A stretch of 64,000 nucleotides of DNA from Epiperipatus broadwayi (GCA_028023455.1 JAQFVV010000043.1:310001-374000); one strand, 5' to 3'. Numbered from the stretch's first letter, positions 11,520 through 24,225 are shown. The notes: generated from the letters alone by a model not told the origin. Program-made: numbers and translations.

Positions 11520-12104
11520 TTTATTTATTTATTTCTGATATAGTATTTTTCACTAATGGTAAAACTGTAATTTTTCCTATATTATTTCATTAAATAGTTT
11601 ACTAGCCTTCCTATCTTTCATGCATCTCTGTTCAGTATCAAACAACATGCTTTGTTCATAGTTTTTTACTTAATTGTTTTCTTGATTTTAATTTTTTTGT
11701 CTACCTGCTCATATCTCTCTACTTCAAAATATTAATATAGCCAGATTTATTATCTTTTTATCATCATCATCATTTATTAATATTGTGCTCAAATCTCACA
11801 CAAACTATATATTCCATTATTTTACTTGCATTTCTTTGAATATATCTGTTATTTTTAAGACTTATCTAATGTCAGATCTCATATCCTATGCATGCTAATC
11901 ACATACATCAATTGCGTCATTTATATACTGGATGTCTGGGTGGTGCTTGACGTGATTATTCATAGATATACCAGTGATGAAGCCCACTTCTCTTTTTTTG
12001 TAATGTTTTTATTTCACTTGCTACAACAATTTTATGTAATAGCACCTAATATATATATTATTTATATTACACACATCTAGAAAAATCTGAAACTCTATTA
12101 TCTG

Positions 12105-12550
12105 TAAATCAGAGAATATATTATCAATATATTTTATCTTCCAAATCCTTTTAACATTCTTAAAAGTTTTAACTGTAAATTAGATCTTAGCATTGTTAGA
12201 ACTTTTTATAATCAGCGAGAATGAGTTAGTCAAGTTCATTCCATTTCCTACATATATAAAAACAATTCAACTGTTGGTAAAAGAAAAATGAAAGTCAACA
12301 GTAATTCCATACAAAAATATAATGAATTTGAATTTCTCATTATAATCAGACTATGATTAGTTTAAATATAGATAATACATTATCAATATATTTTTTCTTC
12401 TAAATCTTTTTAATATTCCTAAAAGTTTTAACTGTAAATTAGATCTTAGCATTGTTTGAACTTCTTATGATCAATGAGAATGCATTAGCAAATTTATTCT
12501 TTGCATATATAAAACCAATTCAACTGTTAGTAAAAAAATTGAAAGTGATT
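12105..12550. repeat. tandem duplication, unit about 260 bp
   Basis: The segment from about 12118 (tatcaatatattttatcttc) to about 12290 recurs at about 12378-12545, including ttttaactgtaaattagatc and caattcaactgtt in the same order. The copies differ at scattered positions. Confidence 0.75.
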
Positions 12551-13205
12551 TTTTTTAAGATGAATTTTAATTAAAGCTTTTGAAAGTTTTAGTGAATTTT
12601 TCTACGGAAGCACTCATTTCGTTCAATATATGGATGCTTCGTCCCTGAGATATACCAACTGATAAACAAATATGTGAAAATCCATAAATTCTCTGTATGT
12701 AACCTAATAAGCCATTCATTCCAATGTTATTTTTTTATACTGTTATAAAATAGTATAATAAAAATTTGAGTTTTTTAAATTTATTTAAAATTGATGTTGC
12801 TGGTAATGATCAAATCATATGTCATTTATATAATTCTTTTATATGAAACATTCCTGATTACCATATAAAATTCCTCAGAGGATTGTACTTCAACAATTTT
12901 TTTGATTGTTTTTGAGCAATCACTTTCATTTAGAAAGGATATCTATGAATAGAGTACCCTTCGGCAACATCATTTTGTCTTACACCTTTAACATTCCTGC
13001 AATTCTCTAACTCAGAATCAGTAGGAATTGTTCAAGTTTGCATTTAGAATGAGACCAATGAGATAAGATTTGCCCAGACATTATATATAACAAAACAATT
13101 TGTTTAAAATGAGACTTGATGTTTATCATGACATAGAGGATGCTAACATTTATTTTATATAAACACTATTATGGACATGATCTTAAGAAGCCTTGAGACT
13201 TCAGT

Positions 13206-13615
13206 GATAATCATCATCATCAACCATTATCAATCCACTGCAGGATGAAGGTCTCTCCAAGTTCAATCCATCTTTTCCTATCTTTAGTTTCTCTTCTCCA
13301 TATCACCCCTGCATACTTTCTTATTTCATCCATCCATCTCACATGTGGTCTTTTTATGGGTCTTTTACAATCTCTTGGAATCCAGATTTCAATTGTCCAT
13401 CTATTATCATCTCTTCTACCAATATGTCCAGCCCAACTCCACTTCAATCTTTTAATTTTTTCAATGAGGTCAGTAACACCTGTTTGTTCTCTTACCTATA
13501 CATTGCATTTTCGATCTCTTCTTGTTACTCCCAACGTGCATCTCTCCATACTTCTTTGAGTGGTCTGGAGTCTCTGCATTGCTTAATATATGCATGAGAA
13601 ACGAAAATGAAAGTT
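13206..13615 (-). mobile_element. RTE LINE 3' end, 5'-truncated
   Basis: The minus-strand frame at 13220-13447 reads KWSWAGHIGRRDDNRWTIEI, then RGP-like 'RPHVRWMDEI' and RWIELGETF. This is the hallmark C-terminus of RTE-type reverse transcriptases (W-x-WAGH-(V/I)-x-R, RWxDDI, W-x-x-L-E-E). Sequence to about 13615 continues the same ORF in other frames. The element's 3' end lies at a tcatcatcatcaaccattat segment that is repeated at 29485 and, diverged, at 57865. Confidence 0.75.
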
Positions 13616-13689
13616 GTTAATACCAATTGTATGCATACACTATATGTGATATCTATTTCACAAATGAAAATATGAGGTTGGAAGAAATT

Positions 13690-13990
13690 AACAAGTGTGT
13701 AGAATGTCATTCTCGCACATATTCATTCTGCCTTATCAGGCAACTGAGAAGAAAGACTGTGGTGTTTCTTGATCTTAATCTCGGAGATAAAAAGCCAATA
13801 AATTCACCATGCTGGCTAATGCATGTTGGTGAGCAGCCCATCCATGTTTATATACTATATGAATAATCACATAGTAATAACAGCTGCAATGACAAGAATG
13901 TATAAAGTGGACATTAGGAATTTTCCCTGATCAGTTTCTTTAAGGCCTCCAAGCAGAATCAAAGAGTCTCCTTTCAGTTAACAGCAAAAT
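13690..13990 (-). repeat. R5 repeat, inverted copy
   Basis: The stretch around 13720-13850 is related to the reverse complement of 2280-2410. It ends with a tactatatgaataatcaca segment that also occurs at about 35020. Confidence 0.45.
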
Positions 13991-14707
13991 ACTTTCTGCA
14001 TCCCAGATCGTATATATTAAAATATTATTTCAAACTAACTTTTCAATTAAAATCTGTTTCTAATTATTGTCCAAGCAAAAAAAATAACTTATAACTAGTT
14101 TAAGAATAAATAATTTTTGAATGAAATTAAAGCTATTAACTAATGGAAATAAATTTGAGTAAAGTTTCTTAAAATTAGAAAGGTAGAAATTAAAAATAAA
14201 ATAAATAAAGAAATAAAAGTAAAGCAGATTATCAAGGAATTAGTTTACAGATGAAAATATATTTTGAAAATTTTTTTAAGTATGTAAATGGGGAAAATAA
14301 AAGTCCAAGAGTTTAAAAAAAAAAACAACTTTCAAATTGGATTTTTAAAAAGACAGTAAAGGCAAAGACTTTTAAAAGAAGAAAACTTTCAAGATGGACT
14401 TTCAAAGAGATAAATAGTATTTCTTTATATTTGTTTATAATTTAAGAGTTGTCTGAAAATAATAGTACAGTAACTTGGGTTTTTATTATATATATAGATT
14501 TACCCATTAATCATTTATATGCTGTTAACATAGAATAGATGGGAATAATATTGACATATGGGTTTAATGAATGAAATATTATTTTGATATTATAACACAA
14601 TGTGTGCTCTTATCTATATGCACACATATATATCTAAATGATTCACTACTTAAGTATTAAAATAGATTAATGTTTTTCAGCTTATTAATGTTTGGAATGC
14701 TTTATAT

Positions 14708-16334
14708 CAGTGTTTCCCAACCTGTGGTACGCGTACCACTGGTGGTACGCGAGTTGCTGGTTGGTGGTACACGAAAAATAATCAATAATGGCGGTCATAA
14801 AAAAAATTAAATCATAAAAATATCATAGAAACGTTTTTTCCTATAATTCATAAAAATTATTTTAATTAATAATATTATACGGTAAAGTTATTAATATGTA
14901 CAGTCGATAACGATCTTTAATGTTAATGATAAAATTGAAAGTATGATTAAGAAATTAGATTTTTGGAAACTGTATCAAAAACAATCAACAATCAACCGGA
15001 AGTATTCGAAAATCTACTTATTTTTTTGTTTGAAAATAAAGTTAGTCTGTCTCAAGATATACGAGAAAATATAATAGCACATTTAACAGAATTAAAATTG
15101 TCTTTCATGGAATATTTTCCAAAACCCGAAAACACAAATGATAATTGTATTTCAAATTCCGTCTATGCAGAAAATTTAGAAAAAGCTACATCATTATCAA
15201 TAAAGGATAAAGAAAATTTAATAGAATTATCATGTGACAGAACTTTACAAGTAGAATTCAAATGACACAATCTAATTAATTTTCGATTAAACATTAAAGA
15301 ATATGAACAACTTTCTGAGAAAGCTCTTAAATTATTATTACCGTTTACTAGTACGAAATTAATAGGAAGAGCTTTTACTTCATATATTTTTTTAAAAAAT
15401 AAGTATCGAAACAGATTGAACGCAGTTATAGACTTAAGGGTATATATACCTCGCATGTTTTAAACCAAATTTCAAAAAATTATGTTGTTCAAAACAAGCA
15501 CAAGGATTTCATTAAATTTATTTTATAAAAATATTTGATTATGATAAAAAAATATATTAATTGTTTTTTTATAATTTTGTTTTTTTAAAACCATTTATTA
15601 GTAAACGAAATATGACAAAATAATAGATAAATAATGAGTCGGATCAAGGCAAATCAATCTAAATTATTTAATTTGAAAGAATGTATCAGAAAAGGATCAT
15701 AACCAGAAATTAGACTCTCTTTAATTTTTGATCATCTATCGTGGATTACTAGATGTAAGCTAGTATTTAATCATCAAAATTTTAATCCTATTAACTTCAT
15801 GCAGAACAATATAAAGAAAACAAGAACAAGAGATAGCCTGGTAACCCCTGAGGTTATTTTTACCAGGACTTGGGACATGCTGCATTTATTCTCTCCATGG
15901 CCCAACCAATAGCAAGATGCTCCGAAAAAGAGAAAACAGACTCAAATTTGGGAAAACCAAATGAAGGAATGAGAAAATACTTTGAACAAAATATGTACCA
16001 AATAATTTTTAATGTAATAATGTAATCTTTAATAAATATTTTGAAAAAAAAAAGTGAAACTTTGAACAAACACATACATATAAATATGTTACATTGAGTT
16101 TATAATTTCAATGAGTTTATAATCAGGTGTGACGGTTAGTCGTGTTTCAATGTAATTTGTCCCATTATGTGATGTGAATACATACATGGTCACCTTATAA
16201 TATTTATAATGCAAATAATATAACACACTCGCAATAACAAATTTCACGAAATACAATCATTTTTACGAAGTGGTACAATTTAGCGTGATGTACTACCAAG
16301 TGGTACGCGAGCCAAAAAAGGTTGGGAAACGCTG
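14708..16334 (+). mobile_element. hAT DNA transposon, complete ends, internally deleted or decayed
   Basis: The left end CAGTGTTTCCCAACC pairs with the right end GGTTGGGAAACGCTG, and further inward both carry 'tacgcg'/'ggtac' motifs. The element is flanked by a perfect 8-bp duplication CTTTATAT (14700-14707 and 16335-16342), the target length of hAT elements. Length is 1627 bp. Inside is a remnant of a transposase C-terminus on the + strand. Such ends are typical of animal hATs related to ZBED5/SCAND3-type transposases. Confidence 0.88.
14963..15465 (+). pseudogene. hAT transposase C-terminal fragment
   Basis: An open frame to 15265 is followed in the same frame, after a TGA, by about 60 more codons. 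The second part contains EYEQLSEKALKLLLPFTST and then KNKYRNRLNAVIDLRVYI. This matches the C-terminal dimerisation region of hAT transposases (L-S-x-x-A-x-x-x-L-L-P-F-x-(T/S)-T-x-L, then K-(N/S)-K-x-R-N-R-L-x-x-x-x-D-L-R). The DDE catalytic part and BED finger are missing, and a stop interrupts the frame. The copy cannot encode an active enzyme. Confidence 0.85.
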
Positions 16335-16510
16335 CTTTATATTATTGCACAGGCATTATAAAGCTTATCAAAGTGGTAAAATGGCCGATTCAGAGCAGAA
16401 GGTTGAAAGGTTGATTATTATGTAAACAGAAATAATAATGCTCAATCTGCCTCTAGAATGCTCAAACATCATGTTATTTTCCAATAACACATATCATCCC
16501 CATGTTTTAA

Positions 16511-16684
16511 ACCACTAAACATCACATGATCACCATTTCTTATATTTACACAAACTGTTTACACAGAAGCTAAACTTTCCCTACAGTAGCGCCACCAGTG
16601 CAAGCCAGAGTAATGGATGCAACCATTGATTACTCAGGATTGCACCGGTAGCACGACTGTATGGAGAGTTTAGCCTCTGTGCAC
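16511..16684 (+). repeat. FB1 short foldback with target duplication
   Basis: A leader (accactaaacatcacatgat) is followed by a hairpin with arms at about 16565-16612 and 16633-16683. Flanks read cccatgttttaaa on the left and ctcatgtttcaaa on the right, an 11/13 match consistent with an aged target duplication. Confidence 0.78.
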
Positions 16685-17031
16685 TCTCATGTTTCAAAAT
16701 TGTGATTTTTAACGATCAATAGAAAATTACAATTTTGTATTACTTTCGGCAAATGATTTATCTAGCATTCCTTTTTGAAGTTGTTTTAATACAAGGTTTT
16801 TTAGTACCAATTTTAGATTAATCTCTTAATCAGAGTTGTATATTCACATTAAAAATTTTTTAAAAACTTGATACACTATTGTGCTCTCAGTATATATAAC
16901 TTATAAACCAAATAAAAATAAAAATGAAATTGGAAGTGTTTGTGATAATTTAATATCTTTTTAAAAGTGGAATTAAATATCGTAACAAAATTGTTATTTT
17001 TAAATACCAGATATTTTAATAATTATAATAA

Positions 17032-17519
17032 TTATTAAAGAGAAAATCAATCTCCAGTAATGTACTATTTCTTGAATATTATAAATCTCTGCACACCTTT
17101 AATTTACATTTATAAGTCATATAAGTCTTAAAAATAAGACTGTCTTTTTCCCATGGTAGGTTTATTAAATTTGTACAATTCAATATTTGATTATAATGCC
17201 AGGCACACAATAGGTTGGTGTATATACAAATATGCTCTAAACTTAAAAATCTATTACTGTAATTTAAAGTTGTAATTATAAATTTATTAAACACACATTG
17301 ATTAAGTAAGTAATATTTACCGAGGCTGTAACTTCGAGAATATGCATGTAAAATGCGATAGTAGGGACCTCTATAGGTGTTTAACCACAAGTTTGGTAAA
17401 TATTCTAAACTTAAGTGATTTATTTAAGTTTTTAAAACTCTTACTGGCAAGTGAGTGCGCAGAGATTTATAATATTCAAGAAATAGTGCATTATTGAAGA
17501 TTGACTTTTTCTTTAATAA
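17032..17519. mobile_element. foldback/MITE with about 66-bp terminal inverted repeats and R3 core
   Basis: The arms at 17032-17097 and 17454-17519 are reverse complements with few mismatches (shared run cagagatttataatattcaa). The core at 17316-17396 is the R3 repeat (gaggctgtaacttcgagaat ... gcgatagtagggacctct), also present at 24226-24308 and 28828-28912. It ends only about 240 bases before the acceptor of the large exon. Confidence 0.78.
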
Positions 17520-17758
17520 TTACAAAATTTTTAGCGCTTTATAATAATAGATTTAATTATAATAAATAACTTTTTTTTTTATTGTTCATTTGAATGTAAT
17601 TGTTTCTAAGGTCTTTATGGGGGTTTTTTTCAGTAAAAGTTTTTTTTTTTTTGTTTCTCTCTTTTCTCTATTGTTTGAAAACAATATATTTATTATATAA
17701 ATACATATATTTTTCTATTATTTTAATTAATTTTTTTAAATATTTATTTTCTTTTTAG

Positions 17759-19489
17759 AAAGTCATTCCATCATCTTGCTTTCTGGAAATGTACAAACTA
17801 TCATCTGATGAGTCGTGGTCTTTAGTTGAGGCCAATTTAAATAAAAAACGTAGGACCATAACAGCAATTCAGAAAGAAAACATTTTAGGTATTCTTCAAC
17901 AAAATTCTCTTCCACTGGTGTCTGAGGTATTATCAAGCATAGCAGGATTGTATTCCAGTAGAACACTCGGTTCAGATATGACTCTTCATAAAAATATTAC
18001 TTCTTTGATTAATGCAATGTTTCATCATTTGGAACAAACGTGCGGAATAACGGAATTAAGCCATATCTTAGGATATTTAACAGCAGTTAAGCATGGACTT
18101 ACAGATTCAGAAATAAATGATTTATTATCGTGCGATGAAAGTGTTCTGGAAAAAGTTTATGGCTATACTCTTCCAGATATTCAGAGGATACCATCTGCAT
18201 TATGGTCACGGGTACGATATGAATTATCTCCATTTCTTCATCGAGTGTTTGTAAATGGGTCTTCTTTAACAACTTGGAAAAATAATTTTGTACGATACGT
18301 AGCTACACAACGGTATTTATCATCACCGCAACAAATTAATGCTATTTATAACAGTTTAGTGGACTATTTTGAAGGAAGGTGGGCTAATGGGAAGAAAAAA
18401 CCCTGCCCTGATGTGAAAGAAGGCATCGATATTCTTATGAATCGTTTTGTTTTAAATCAACCACTTAAATATGAGGAAGTTTACAACAATAGAAAATTAA
18501 TAGAATATCCTTATTGTGCATTTTATTGTAATCATAAATTAAAAGATATGTTGTTTAATCCAGAATGGATTTATAGTAAGATTACTGCAGTTAGTGTTTA
18601 TTATTATTTAGAAGATATTCATTTAGCTTTAATTAAAATTCCCGATGATTTAGATTTACATCTTTTATACGATGTTTTGCAATGTTCTTCCTATGCTTTA
18701 TTAGAAAATGGTACCCAAGTTTTTGCTCAAATTTATGGACGGTTGCATAATTTTTTTTCTTCAGAAGAAAATTGTTTAAAATTTACATTGATGAAAAATT
18801 TATTTGATGTTGCCTGCCAATCTCCTTATTATTCATTAATACCATCTCCTACTTGCTTATCACAACCAGGTGTGACTATCGATGATGATGATGAAGAAAG
18901 TAAAAAAGCAACTATTTCAATGCTGTTTAAAATAAAAAATAATCCTTCTTTTGTAGTGTCTGTTGCTCCCAATAAAGGAGAAATAATTGTATGGAATATC
19001 AAGACTCAGGAAGCTATTCGGACTTTAACAGGAATTGATCAGCCTCGGGAAATACGAATGATAGATAGTGTTAAAGCCGTTGTTCTTAGTAACAGGGAAT
19101 TAAAAATTTATCATTTAGATGATGGAAAATTTGATACAAAACTCAAGGGTGTAATGAATCAAGTGATGCCATTTTATGGAGTTCATGATGATAATCATGT
19201 GGTAGCATTATCACGTAATCGAATGTGCGTTAATATGTTCAATTTAGAAACAGGAGAAATGGTATCAACATTTAAAGTTGGAGAAGATAGGTTTTTAAAT
19301 AGCTTATTAGTAAGTTCAAATGGACAGATATGTGTTTGTGGTGATGAAACACAAAAGCCTTTTCCATTATTAGTATGGGATTTAAGTAATCGCAAACTGA
19401 TGTATGATTTACGGATACCTGGTCATGAATTTTTGACAAAGATGGCAGCTATTTCTAGTGATGGCCACTATGTGGTGTCAGTGTGCAGG
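17759..19489 (+). CDS. large exon: NACHT C-terminal helices, winged-helix region and first WD40 repeats
   Basis: The acceptor is ctttttag (17758) and the donor GTAAGT is at 19490. It is phase 0 at both ends and has 577 codons. The N-terminal third follows the NWD pattern after Walker B (W-x-x-x-L, then RRTITAIQKENIL, then NAMFHHLEQTCG). Next is LSHILGYLTAVKHGLTDSEI, then LPDIQRIPSALWSRVRYELS and VRYVATQRYL, matching the winged-helix stretch of NWD1/2 (GYLTAS-x-x-GL-x-E-x-E, then IPPLLW-x-R-(I/V)-R). After a helical linker (PCP..FVLNQPLKYEE, YYYLEDIHLAL), WD40 strands begin at about 18950 (GEIIVWNIKTQEAIRTLTG), followed by repeats with IYHLDDGKFDTKLKG, MFNLETGEMVSTF and LLVWDLSNRKLMYDL. The exon ends inside a blade (SVCR). 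Confidence 0.93.
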
Positions 19490-19568
19490 GTAAGTAATTT
19501 AAACATTTTTATTAAAATAAAAATTTAAAATTTCCAGTTGTAGACTTGTAGTTAAGAAAATTAGACAT

Positions 19569-19714
19569 TAGTTTAACAATTTCAGAAAATACAAGCTTAA
19601 AATAGCTTATTGTTAAAATGTAATAATAAATTTAAATTAACTAGTTTAACAATTTCAGAAAATACAAGCTTAAAATAGCTTATTGTTGAAATGTAATAAT
19701 AAATTTAAATTAAC
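19569..19714. repeat. tandem duplication, two 73-bp units
   Basis: The unit starting tagtttaacaatttcag at 19569 is repeated from 19642, with one visible substitution (ttgttaaaatg versus ttgttgaaatg). This is a recent tandem duplication 80 bases inside the intron. Confidence 0.92.
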
Positions 19715-19984
19715 AGTGAGAATGTTGATATTCCCAAATACAAACTACTAAAATTTGCATGTAGCAAATAAACTGAGGGCTATAAACAGATAAAACTTAG
19801 CCATAGCAAAGCATTTCATGCTTAGTAAGCTTTGGTAAGAAATTCTAAATCAATAATTTGTGTGTGAACGGCCACCATCCATATTCAATAGATATTACTT
19901 GCCATGGTGACTAGATGTAAAAAAGATATGAAAGATTAGGAAGAGGGATAGAGATACCGTTAATAGGTAGTAAGGGAATATATA

Positions 19985-21350
19985 TTTTGTCACGTCTTTT
20001 TTTGGGGATGATATATTTTTGTGTGCAGAAAGAAGAGAAGATATGGAAGTTATGTTGAGGACATGTGCAAGGCTTGGTAAAGAGATGGGGATTAAATTTA
20101 GTGAAGAAAAATCAAATATAATGATGATTAATATGGGGAAAGAGAAGATGTAGAATTTTTATTGGGAGATATTAAGTTAAGTGTGGTGAATAGATATAGT
20201 TATTTGGGAATTATTTTAAATAATCAGAAAAATTATTTGGATGAATGGGAGAAAAAATTGATAAATGAAGCAAAGAAAAGAAAGGGATTGATAAAGAAAT
20301 TAACAGTGTTTTCATATAATAAATATGATGTAGTTAGAATTATATGAAAAGGAGTTGCAGTAGCAGAGTTAACATATGGTAATGATGCATTATATGTTAG
20401 TAAAGAGGTATTAAATTACTTAGAAAAAGTTCAAAGGGAAATAGGAAGACATGCATTGGATGCAGATGTATGGACAGCAAAAGAGGCAATTCAAGGAGAA
20501 ATGGGATGGTCAAGTTTTCATATGAGAGATGCAAAAAGTAAAATGAAAATCTTTGGTAGATTGCAGTTTATGGATAATAAAAGAATAGCTAAAATAGTAT
20601 TTAATTGGGTTATGAGTAAAGGGCAGGTAACAAGATGGGTGAGAAAGGTAATGTGGTATGCAAAAGATTTGGATAAAGAATTTATATCAGTATATTTTTA
20701 CAAAAGATGGGATGATTGTGTTAAGAGGATTGTTGAGTGTTATAGTAGTAAGGAATGGGATAAAAGAATAGATTTATTAATAAAGAATAGGGAGTTAGAG
20801 AGATGGAGAAATAGTATGGAGAGTAAAAAGAGTTTAAATATATATAGAAATAAACAGAATATTAGGTGTAAGTTAATATATGATAATAAACAAAGGCAAA
20901 ACTCTCCATAGTAAGGAAAGTAGTTTATTGTTTAAGGCTCAAACGGGATCTTTAGCTACAAGAGAATATACATGTAAATGGAAAAATATGGGTGATTTAT
21001 TTTGTAAATTATGCAAGGAAGGAATAGAAAATATTAGGCATTTGTTAATTGAATGTAAATGCTTGAAAACAGAAAGGGCACATATAATGAAATTATGGAA
21101 GAATAAATATGAAAAAAGTGATTATATAGAAAGTGGATTATTGGTTTTTATGGTGGGTTTGGAAAAAGATAAGGGGATTTTAGATTTAAAGGCCATAGAG
21201 TTGTCAAAGATTATGTTGTGGAAGTGGGATGGAGCAGAATATGGGAAAACTTAGAGTGGGAATGGAAAATCTCTGGGTATAATTGCTGAGAGATTTCTGA
21301 CTCTGTTTAAGGAGAAGCCACAGTACATCATATCAGTTATCACTTACCGA
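19985..21350 (+). mobile_element. 5'-truncated non-LTR retrotransposon (RT 3' half and zinc-knuckle tail)
   Basis: Translation begins near the RT catalytic box (GDDIF around 20007, an altered F/Y-x-DD) followed by EDMEVMLRTCARLGKEMGIKF. YSYLGIILNNQ, an RT palm-to-thumb motif, follows. Open frames at 20162-20347, 20456-20911 and 20880-21254 cover the thumb and C-terminus. The tail has CKLCKEGIENIRHLLIEC, a C-x2-C-x(8)-H-x4-C knuckle (zf-RVT type) of LINEs. In-frame stops and frame changes show it is dead. The 3' end is near 21340. A second, shorter copy is at 43108-43580. Confidence 0.82.
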
Positions 21351-22167
21351 CATTTGTAAGTTTGATACCAAAAGTGAATAAAAGGACGGAAAGTGCTAAT
21401 TTATCATGACTACTGCTAAAAGTGAAGGAAGGAAAAATTACCGAATTACATATTTTTAATTAATTGAATTATCAGAGAAGTCCGCTAATATTAATTGTTA
21501 CTAATGTTTATTTAAGTGCTCAAGTAATGAGAAAAACGTCAATTTAGGGAAAGTTAAATTTTAAAATTAGATTTAGGACAATTATCAATCTTAAAGAACT
21601 TTAATGTGCATTTGTATTATATTTGGAAGCTGTTTAGAGTTGTTCGTCGCTTACACTTGAGAAAACAGTATTTAGCAATCAATTTTACCATTTGTAACTT
21701 GTATACACACATGACAAGATAACACACAACACTGGAAAGGAAAGAAGAATAAAAAGCTTTTCTACGGCAAATATTTTTTTCTGAAAGCCTTCAAAACTTT
21801 GCCTGATTACAGTTTCCCACTGTATTCTACTCGCAACCAATTCTTCCAATGACGGTAATCAAAACTGCACTTCTTTAGAGAGTCTTTGAGATATTTTTTA
21901 TAGGTCGTTTTCTTCTTCCATAAAACTCTGGTCAAGTTTATCTTAAAGTACATTTTTAGGAAGTTCGTTACTTTTCCTCCATTTCATGTGCTCACTGTAA
22001 TAAAGACATTTTCTTATTGTATCCATCATTCCAAAGAATCTTACAGTTGTACTTTCAGAATATTACAGGGATTCTTAAATGGAAATTTTCCAGTACTTTA
22101 TTTTAGAAGTTTATACTCTTATTCTTCTCCTTTACTCTTTTTTGCATTTCTTCATATATTCATATAT

Positions 22168-22381
22168 ATTGCTTATAATAACTTCTTTCATATACACTTT
22201 AATGCAAAAAACTTTTTTAATAAAACTTCTTTATGAAGTAATGGTTATGTATTCATATCATTCAAATATTGTAGCTCTGATAAAGACTGCTGGATAGTCG
22301 CAACTGTCAGGAAATGAAAGAAGTTTTATTAAAAAGTTTTTTGCATTAAAGTGTATATGAAAGAAGTTATTATAAGCTATA
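22168..22381. repeat. foldback, about 65-bp arms
   Basis: The arms at 22168-22232 and 22317-22381 are near-perfect reverse complements (shared run tttcatatacactttaatgc), with an 84-base spacer. It is non-coding. Confidence 0.85.
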
Positions 22382-22599
22382 TTGCATTGATAGGCATTCA
22401 TTTCTCATTTTCTTACAATAAATTTAGAATGAGACAACTTTGTATGCACCTATTATAGTTGAAGTAGTTATATCATTAGGATAAAATATCTTTTAAGAGC
22501 ACATTGGAATCTTTCCTGTATTAAAATAGAGTCTTATAAGTTAAATTCAAAATATTACAAACATTTTAATTGGCCAAAAATGATGTAGTTATCAGAGTA

Positions 22600-23164
22600 G
22601 TGTAAATTCAGAAACTAAGAAAATGAAATTCTTGTTCTTATTCTAATTCATTACTCTGCCATCAAATATATATTGTATTTTTGTGCCTGTTTCAAAGAAA
22701 TCAATTATAATAATGGAAATCAAAGTCGGATTAATTCACATCTCTGCTTAATATCAGTTTTTACGTCAGGTGTTTCAGATTTTCACTATTAGTAATGATA
22801 CTTTGTCTTGTACCAACTTGCAGTAACTATATAATAGACTTCATGCAATAACAAGCTATTTTCAAACATTTTCCACAAAATTTCTTGATTGAACGCCTTG
22901 TGCAAATCATATAAATCACAACATTATACCATGAACATTCTTTTAATTATAAAGCAATAAAAACCATATATATATTGACTGCTCTTAACTTTCTAAAGCC
23001 ACATTGGACAAATTGATAATTGGTTATCAAGACTTGAAGTAATCTATTCAGTAAAATCATTAAAGATACTTTTGGCATGATGAATGCCAATGATATTTCT
23101 TAATAAATATCACAATCTTTTTTTATTCACGTTATTTTTTGTACATATAATAATCTTATTTAGA
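22600..23164 (-). mobile_element. possible LINE reverse transcriptase remnant
   Basis: The minus strand reads, with stops, GIHHAKSIFNDFTE and then DLHKAFNQEILWKMFENSL. This resembles the RT segment '(D)-L-x-KAFD-x-(V/I)-x-x-x-x-LW-x-x-L'. The reading is patchy and the family is uncertain. Confidence 0.4.
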
Positions 23165-23180
23165 TTGATTATTTAGTTTA

Positions 23181-23353
23181 ACAGTAGCAGACTATTCATA
23201 CAGTAATGCCACACAGTGCAAGTATTAGTAATCTATGGATGCTGGAAGGTTAATGCGTAAAATCCCCACCTAGTGGCACTACCATATGGATAGTTTGCTA
23301 TTGTTAGTAACAGCTTGTGTAAGCATAGGAAATGGTGATCATGTGAAGTTTTG
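23181..23353 (-). repeat. FB1 short copy, inverted, with 16-bp target duplication
   Basis: The element is reversed: the leader lies at the right (agcttgtgtaagcataggaa, then atggtgatcatgtgaag). The perfect direct repeat ttgattatttagttta is at 23165-23180 and 23354-23369, the longest target duplication found for FB1 here. Confidence 0.88.
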
Positions 23354-23607
23354 TTGATTATTTAGTTTATTTTTTTGTGAAAATTGGAACAATCGAAATA
23401 TTCTTAAGACATGGCACAACTTCATGGATCCGAACATTTTTAAAAATTCAATAATCTTTCTATGTGTGGTGCTATAAAGGACTGTTTTGACATCAGCAAA
23501 TTAGATATCTTTGTTTAAATAAAAATGCATCAATAAGATAGATATCTGAATTCTTGCATCATTATTATAAAAATGATCTAGCACTTTCTTTATCTGTCAA
23601 AATATCA

Positions 23608-24007
23608 CTAAACATCACATGATCACCATTTCATACGCTTTCACAAGCTGTTTATACGGAGGCTAAACTGTCCATATCGTAGAACCACCAATGTAAGCCA
23701 AAGTAATCAATGGATGCAAGAAGATTTGTGCATAAAATCACTATCTAGTACCTATTCATCTAATATCCCAAGACTAGTTTCTAGCTTCTGGCTTTTATCA
23801 GTGAGGAACCTTGGATCTGAGAGCACTGCATGTAGATCTTAGGATCTAATGCAACCTCACTGATGAAAGCCACAAGCTAGAAACTAATCTGGGGATATTG
23901 GATGAGAAGGCATTAGATAGGAATTTTATGCACAAACCTTCTTGCATCCATTGATTACTCTGACTTGCACTGGTGGCGCCACTGTATGGAGAGTTTAGCC
24001 TCTGTGT
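23608..24007 (+). repeat. FB1 full-length foldback with 11-bp target duplication
   Basis: At 400 bp this is the cleanest long FB1 copy. The left half runs from ctaaacatcacatgatcacc to gatcttaggatctaatgcaa; the right half mirrors it and ends tatggagagtttagcctctgtgt. The perfect direct repeat tcaaaatatca flanks it (23597-23607 and 24008-24018). Confidence 0.92.
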
Positions 24008-24225
24008 TCAAAATATCATATAAAACAGAGTGAGCTCTGACTCAATACGATTATCATATCAGTTTTCAAAACTATATGTTGTATTTAAATTTAAAAAAAA
24101 ACGGTCTATAGTTTACCAATCTTTCTGTTTTTGTAAACACTTTCATGGCTTATTGCTTAAAACCTCCACATTCTTTTTATTATTTAGTCTACTAGAGCAT
24201 GCCATATTTTCTTTAATTAATAATA

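Larger units (their letters stand above)
10353..17758 (+). other. intron, about 7.4 kb
   Basis: This phase 0 intron has donor GTAAGT and a T-rich acceptor ending ctttttag at 17758. It holds short duplications, a coiled-coil-encoding LINE-like remnant, a tandem duplication, an RTE 3' end, a hAT element, an FB1 copy and a long-armed foldback. Nothing is recognised at 11530-12100, 12560-13200, 13995-14699 and 16690-17030. The run at 17520-17750 is T-rich and likely includes branch point and polypyrimidine tract. Confidence 0.75.

Noticed and set aside
20895-20911. Match of ggcaaaactctccatag in the LINE to the FB1 core
   Set aside because: The match is about 16 bases and lies in frame within the LINE tail with no FB1 arms or target duplication. 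It is most likely coincidence, though shared ancestry cannot be excluded.
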